This document shows positions 58,202 through 64,000 of a stretch of DNA of 64,000 nt, one piece after another. Position numbers and translations under genes: made by a program. Source of the stretch: Aldrovandia affinis (lineage: Eukaryota; Chordata; Actinopteri; Notacanthiformes; Halosauridae); contig JAINUG010000398.1 of NCBI GenBank assembly GCA_029706075.1, positions 204,825 to 268,824 of the forward strand, given 5' to 3'. Each line of letters opens with the position of its first letter. The first letter of the stretch is position 1. The notes beneath the pieces are model-generated. The model ran no database searches. It was not told the origin of the DNA and was given only the letters and a program-made list of their open reading frames with translations.

Positions 58202-60943
58202 TCACCCCTCAGCTGGTTCTGCTTCAGGGTGCTTGCTTCTGTGAATCCGCTGGTGTCTCTTCAGATTACAAAGTAGACTGAAACTCTTCCCACACTGGGA
58301 GCAGTGGTACGGGCGCTCCCCTGTATGAGCTTGCTGGTGTAGTTTCAGTGAACATGACCGAATGAAGCTCTTCCCACACTGGGAGCAGTGGTACGGGCGC
58401 TCCCCTGTGTGAATCCGTTGGTGATTTCTTAAATCACCTGATGTGCTGAAGCTCTTCCCACACTGGGAGCAGTGGTACGGGCGCTCCCCTGTGTGAATCC
58501 GTTGGTGATTTCTTAAATCACCTGATGTGCTGAAACTCTTCCCACACTGGGAGCAGTGGTACGGACGCTCCCCTGTATGAGTTCGCTCATGTACCTTCAG
58601 TGAACTTGACCGAGTGAAACTCTTCCCACACTGGGAGCAGTGGTACGGGCGATCCCCTGTGTGGATTTGCTGGTGTCGCTTCAGTTGATGTAATCTGCTG
58701 AAACTCTTCCCACACTGGGAGCAGAGGTGTGGACGCTCCCCTGTATGAGTTCGCTGATGTAGCGTCAGAGAACTTGACTGAGTGAAACTCTTCCCGCATT
58801 GGGAGCAGTGGTATGGGCGCTCCCCTGTGTGAATCCGTTGGTGTTTAGTTAAAACAGCTAATCTGCTGAAACTCTTCCCACATTGGGAGCAGTGGTACGG
58901 GCGCTCCCCAGTATGGATTTGCCGGTGTTGTTTCACTTGCTGAAATGTGGTGAAACTCTTCCCACACTGGGAGCATTGGTACGGGCGCTCCCCTGTATGA
59001 GTTCGCTGGTGTTCGGTCAATGAACTTGACCGAATGAAACGCTTCCCACATAGGGAGCAGTGGTATGGACGATCCCCTGTATGAGTTCGCTGGTGTTCGG
59101 TCAGTGAACTTGACCGAGTGAAACTCTTCCCACATTGGGAGCAGTGGCACGGGCGATCCCCTGTGTGGATTTGCTGGTGTCGCTTCAGTTGATGTAATCT
59201 GCTGAAACTCTTCCCACACTGGGAGCAGAGGTGTGGACGCTCCCCTGTATGAGTTCGCTGATGTAGCGTCAGAGAACTTGACTGAGTGAAACTCTTCCCA
59301 CACTGGGAGCAGTGAAACAGACGCTCCCCTGTATGGATTCGCTGGTGTTTTTTCAGCAAGGGTTCAGATCTGAAGCTTGTCCCACACTGGGAGCATGTGT
59401 GGGCCCCTAGAGTGCCTGTGTGTGACTGTGTTGGGGTGGGGAGAGTCTTAGAGGGTTTGGGGTGCTGCTGTGTGCTGCTGGGAGGCAGTGGGTTCTCTGC
59501 TCCCTTTCCTTCAGACATCAGAATCTGGCTGTGCTCCTCTGAGTGAACCTTCTCAATGTGCTGGTGAAGATTCACTTCCTCCATGTGAACGAATGGGCAC
59601 TGAGAGCAGGCAAACGCCTGAGACGACACCTCAGCAAGGTGTCCTGAGGAGAGAGAAGGCGTAAAGGATATTAAGCTTTTTGGAAATATACAAGCAAGCA
59701 GGTGCTGGTAAAAACAACGAATTGAGAGAAAGTACTAATGGATACAATGCTGAAGACCAAACAAGAAAAGTGAGGATTTATATTAGAAGTGATACATTGG
59801 CCCGCCAGGCCCATCTCCTCACTATTTCAGGGTTCCCCTACAGACAAAAATCTAATCAGTCAAATAAGGACCGGAGTGGTTTCAGACAGCCTTAAATGTC
59901 CAATAATGGTGCTTAAGGATTGTTGTCTTGTTTTTTGTCCTTTTCCTCCAAATATGAAATGTTGTGCAGTGCCACCTTTCAACCATCTCCAGCTCTGTGC
60001 TAGACTTCCCTTTCTTCTGTTTGCTAAATGATTACATCCCCTTTCTATTGGCTGACATAGCCCTGACTGGACCTAGTGATGACTAGGCTAAAGGGCTCAG
60101 CCTGCAGAGAGAAAATGATTAGCAGGGATCTTAACCTGTGTTTTGGTTCCTGGGGGTGATGACAGGAGAGCTACGGGGGGCTTCAGCACAGCTCCTGTAA
60201 AAGGCACATTATTTCGTGTAAGACTTGACAACAATGAGGAGAAGAGACATTGTCCATTTCACAATTGATTCTTACCCATTAATTGATGAAGCTTTCAGGG
60301 GTCTTTCCAATTGGCTAATAATCTTCCTCTTCTGGGTCACGACCTGCTCCTTCTGCCCCAGTGACCTCATCCTGACTGGTGAGAGCTCATGCTGTCTCCA
60401 TGGAAATCTTGTTCCCTGGTCTCTTTTGCTGGACAGGGAATGTGGAGTTGATGACACAGAAACTGATACATTTGTGAATTCAAGTCGGCGAATCAGCACT
60501 CTCGGCTGTTTTAGCAATCCGGACATGACAAGAGTGGACAGCTCCCCTTCCCGTTGCCCACATTCAGATTTTACTCCATTCTTCTCCATTTTATCAGTTT
60601 GAGCTGTTTGATTGTTTAAATCTCTCTCCTGTTCAACCCTCTCTTTTTTTTGCTGCCTCCAAAGTCCCTCTTCATCCCTCACACAATCCTCCCTCTCCAT
60701 TTTGACACTTATACACCCCTCTCCTTCCTCCTCCTTCATGTTGAACAGTATGTCTTTTTCCTCCCTGCTTTTCCTCTCTTTCCTCTCCTCTGTGTTTTCA
60801 CTTGTGTTCAGACTTGATCTCGGCTCCACCCCTGTATAATCTGTGCTGTCCATCACAGATTCTTCCTTCATGTCTTCATAAGGGCATGACATGTGTGGTT
60901 AGCTCCTCCCCTTTCTGTTGCCTGCAATCTGATTATACTCCAT
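58202..60943 (-). CDS. C2H2 zinc-finger gene copy 4, early stop
   Basis: Same three-exon gene: exon 1 60943-60276, exon 2 60194-60136 (59 nt), exon 3 59643-58202. The ancestral ATG at 60943-60941 meets TAA at 60899-60901 (codon 15, where copies 2 and 3 have Cys TGC). An in-frame ATG at 60892 ([20 protein letters not shown]) could start a 705-aa protein with nearly the whole N-terminal module, so the gene may still work. Exon 3 has the N-terminal finger and fourteen fingers. A block TQSSSLTL-SRLHQLKR-TRSSSL occurs twice (about 59310-59100 and 58800-58590), and STSGDLRN is a tandem pair, both signs of recent internal duplication. One finger has CSLCGKRF for CSQCGKSF. No break lies in the finger array. 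Confidence 0.85.
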
Positions 60944-61941
60944 TCTTCTCCCCTCTGTCAGTCTGCTTGCATCCTTCACAGGTAGCAGTCTCAGGAGGCA
61001 GTGCTAAAAAATTAAAAGGCACCTTAAATGAAAACATTTGTGTTTTCAGGTAGAATTACTTCAGAGAATATTTGCACTCCATTCCCCGAATCGCTTGTCA
61101 AAAATCTGCCGTTTATGTTAACTGGTTGAGTTACGCTACAGAATTCTATCAGAATTTTGAGTACCAAGTATTAGTATTAAGGTCCATGTAGAAATATTTG
61201 ACATAAATCTCTGTTTATCTTAAAACCTAAGAAACTGTCCTGTTATCATTTGTACCCTGGCCCAGGGGTAAATCTGTTAGGGAAACAATGTTTTCAAAGC
61301 CATAACTTAGCACTTAAACTTACAGATTAGCATTGCAAACCTGTTCTATAAATTATAGAGGCCATAATGTATTCTATTCAGGGGCATCATGCAGGCTATT
61401 TAGAAGGGGCATCAAAAGTAAAGCAGGGGTCCAGCTTAGCTAGCTACTAGTTTAGGTAACGGTTGCTAGCTGGCTACTAACACACTGTCATCTGATTTGA
61501 ACATCAATAATGTGATATAAATTAAGGTAAATGTAATTGGGGCATACTCTTAACTGCTGGCTCACTAGGTTATGGTATTAAGCTAATGTGAGCTATTAGC
61601 TGTCACATATTTGAGATATAAGGGAGATGGCCAACTTACCTACATAGCTAGCTAGCTAGCTCACTCGCTAGATTCATATTATTTATTAATAATGTTAACT
61701 AGCAAGAAACATCGCCAAAAAACCTTAATGGCATCGCCTTACACCTTTAATCCTGTTCACCACAGCTAATCAGGTTGTTTTTTTACATGTGGTAGATCAG
61801 TGCTATGAGATTCTAAGCAGAATCTCCATAGGGATACATGACAAAAAGGGAATAAGTATCACATTTCTAAAGAGGTTTTGAATGATATCATACACCATAT
61901 TATGGACTTGACATTACTATTGGTCTCCAGTAATATATATA

Positions 61942-62494
61942 CAGTACCAGTCAAACATTTGGACACACCTGCTGGAAACTAGGTTTGTCTCATAATTGAC
62001 AATGTTGTACACCATATACGTTTCTGTAAATACTTGAAAATGACAAAAAACGCATGTGACAATGAACAAAAGGAACATCAAAGCAATGTTCAAGAAAATT
62101 GAATTGAAAATTGAATCTTGGATTTCTCAAAATAGTCACCCTTTGGCGTGAGAATAGCCTCACAAACAAGGGCCATTCGGTTAATAAGTTTTAGCAGGAA
62201 ATCACCCGACATGTTTTCCCAGCTATGCTGCAGCAATTCCCAGAGAAACTTGTGGGTTGCTTTGCTTTGGCTCTTCCTTTCCAGTTTGTCCCATACAAGT
62301 TCTATGGGATTGAGGTCTGGACACTGGGCAGGCCAGGTCTTTAGTTTGAGTTGTCGTTCACGTTCCTCCTTCACCAGATAGTTCTTGCACAACTTCAAGG
62401 TGTGTTTCAGGTCATTACCTTGCTGAAGAATGAAGGAGTGCCCAATTGGCTGTAATCCAGATGGAAGGTGTGTCCAAACTTTTGACTGGTACTG
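61942..62494 (-). mobile_element. Internally deleted Tc1-like element
   Basis: Terminal repeats CAGTACCAGTCAAACATTTG and, inverted, CAGTACCAGTCAAAAGTTTG, with TA at 61940-61941 and 62495-62496. Minus strand keeps only the end of the transposase (WPAQCPDLNPIELVWDKLER, the third catalytic block, then a short C-terminus). The first two Asp blocks are deleted, so it is non-autonomous. Present only in unit 4. Confidence 0.85.
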
Positions 62495-62705
62495 TATATA
62501 TACATTTCATTTCGAATTTGCATAAAAACCACCAGTTTCGAACATGAATGGGGATTTGACTTTAAATAATAATAATAATTTTAAAAGTAGGTTGTCAAAA
62601 AATGCAGAAAGTACAGCAAGAGTAACAAAGCTCTAATCCCCCAATTGTTTAGAGTGGAAGTAAAGTCAGAAATGTAATATCAGAGTTTTGAAAATTGAGG
62701 AAATG

Positions 62706-63430
62706 GTAGTGGTGGGCGTTATGGTTCCTTTCAGGGACACGGATCCTTTGACTCAGTTCCCGAAAAGGATTCGTTCACGGATTCGTTCACCAGTTCCTTC
62801 GCTGCCATCGTTCAGACTCCCGCGAATGAGAACGAGAGTTATGCAGTGACTGGGTCCGACTCCGTCAGTAAATATTGTTTAACTGAGTCAATCATTCAAT
62901 TTAAATTACGATTCATTTTAAGGGACCGTGTAACAATAGGATAAATAAAAACAATAAAAGCGTAATATCAACAACAATGATAATATTGAATTGGTAACAT
63001 GGAACAAAAAGCCTAAAAATAAAAGCATTTCTTGGATAATTTCTCAGATCAGAAGGAAAATCTTCAAATTAAAAAAATCATAAAGAAATATTGAAAGGAC
63101 AACCTTTCTAAGTAAGCTACATATTAAGGCCTCTACATGCTTCTGCGTAACTTGTGCAACATCTTCGCGGTTTGCGCAATGCAACATGATGCAAGCACTC
63201 TGCAATTTATACTTCTGCGCAACCTATGAGACATGGTGTCCTTACACTTCTGTACACTAGTAGGCATAAATGTATTGAGCAAGGTCGGTAAAGATTTCAT
63301 GAAAGCAGGGAAACTCCTGTACCGAACTTCTTCAGCCAATCTTTCCTGAAGCTGGTTAATTTTATACCGTGTTGAACAAATTATGCTGTATTACTGCACT
63401 GATCTCTTGTGCAAACTATGATTGTTCTTA
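62706..63430. other. Single-copy flank, no gene recognised
   Basis: Outside the duplication. CGAAAAGGATTCGTTCACGG near 62763 may be a transposon end. The minus frame 63339-63133 (MAEEVRYRSFPAFMKSLPTL) is not recognised and has no partner exon. Confidence 0.3.
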
Positions 63431-63500
63431 CCATGTATTAATGCACACCTAGTAAGTCGCTCTAGATAAGAGCGTCTGCTATATGCTTAAAAAAATGCAT
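63431..63500 (+). mobile_element. SINE 3' tail
   Basis: AGTAAGTCGCTCTAGATAAG followed by AGCGTCTGCTATATGC, the V-SINE/L2-type tail with no body. Confidence 0.5.
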
Positions 63501-63804
63501 ATGCGCCCTGCTTTTTCTTTGTTTTGTTAGTTGAATATTCTGCGCATTAAGGTGTTGTAGTGACATGTTACATTTATATGTAATCTAAAGCACAACACAA
63601 AACATCTGGATATTTGCAACCTTAAATATATAATTTAGAATGGCGTGAAGACCACAGTCAATCCTTCGTTGTTTGCAGAATCTCCAAGTTTAATTGTCAG
63701 TACAATAGACTTTAAAACCTTTGAAAACAAGGAAGTACGCCTGTCATGAAAGCAGCTTGTGTGCGAGCAACTCACCTTTATAGCGTTAAAATAATAGAGT
63801 AGGC

Positions 63805-64000
63805 CTCCCGCGTGGTCCAGTGGTTACAACGTCCGACGCTGGCCACGGAGACCAGGGTTCAATTCCCGTCTCGCCAAGTGTCGGCTTTGGCCGGAGTGCC
63901 ACCAGGGCGGCGATTGGCTGTCCGCCCCAGGGAGGGAGGAAGCCGGCGTGACGTTCGCTGCGTATAGTGGCCCTGTAAGTACCGGGTTCGGTCGACGGCT
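63805..64000 (+). mobile_element. SINE (type B), cut by window end
   Basis: CCCGCGTGGTCCAGTGGTTA head, AGGGTTCAATTCCCG B box and GCGATTGGCTGTCCGCCCCA body; the 3' end lies outside the window. Confidence 0.75.

Larger units (their letters stand above)
53501..62705. repeat. Segmental duplication unit 4
   Basis: The shortest spacer of the four; similarity ends near 62705 just before the BED fragment would start. It lacks the type A and type B SINEs of units 1 and 2 but has its own Tc1 insertion. Confidence 0.8.

Noticed and set aside
63133-63339. Minus-strand ORF MAEEVRYRSFPAF
   Set aside because: No recognised family, no splice partners, no repeat in the window; too short to support as a gene.

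Overview
This window is nuclear DNA of a vertebrate, almost certainly a teleost fish. It holds tRNA-derived SINEs whose 3' tail matches an L2 LINE also present here (the V-SINE/L2 pattern of fish), several Tc1-like transposons, a fish-type B30.2 exon, and C2H2 zinc-finger genes with [15 protein letters not shown] linkers. I cannot name the species. There are no operons, CRISPR arrays or bacterial features; 'genes' here are exons, and most ORFs are repeat fragments.

Left edge, 1-2.7 kb: the last two exons of a TRIM/NLR-type B30.2 (PRY-SPRY) gene on the + strand.

3.2-11.2 kb: a broken, intron-bearing hAT/BED-finger-derived gene on the - strand. Its third quarter has been split by a solo LTR (8952-9478) and by a Tc1-like element (4220-5797). 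The Tc1 element was itself invaded by an L2 LINE (4281-5321) and, in its terminal inverted repeat, by a young LTR element (5798-8888). That LTR element has a tRNA-Ala primer site, a frameshifted gag-like ORF with a 31-unit Pro-Glu repeat, and no pol.

11.5-14.4 kb: a decayed Tc1 transposase, pieces of hAT and LTR sequence, and the 3' end of a CR1/Jockey-type LINE.

14.4-62.7 kb: the main structure, a tandem segmental duplication of four units (about 11.2, 13.5, 14.4 and 9.2 kb). Each unit carries one minus-strand C2H2 zinc-finger gene. Its exons can be solved from the sequence: a long N-terminal exon of unrecognised type, a 59-nt middle exon and a finger exon. Splice phases agree in every copy and the two complete copies add up to whole codons. 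Copy 1 has lost its 5' end, copies 2 and 3 look intact (572 and 668 aa), and copy 4 has a stop at codon 15. Finger number varies (10, 8, 12, 14 after a first N-terminal finger). Units 1 and 2 are sisters, shown by a shared SINE insertion, a shared collapsed finger and near-identical intergenic DNA. SINE, LINE, hAT and Harbinger-like insertions present in one unit and cleanly absent in another date the duplications.

62.7-64 kb: single-copy flank with SINE fragments, one cut by the window end.
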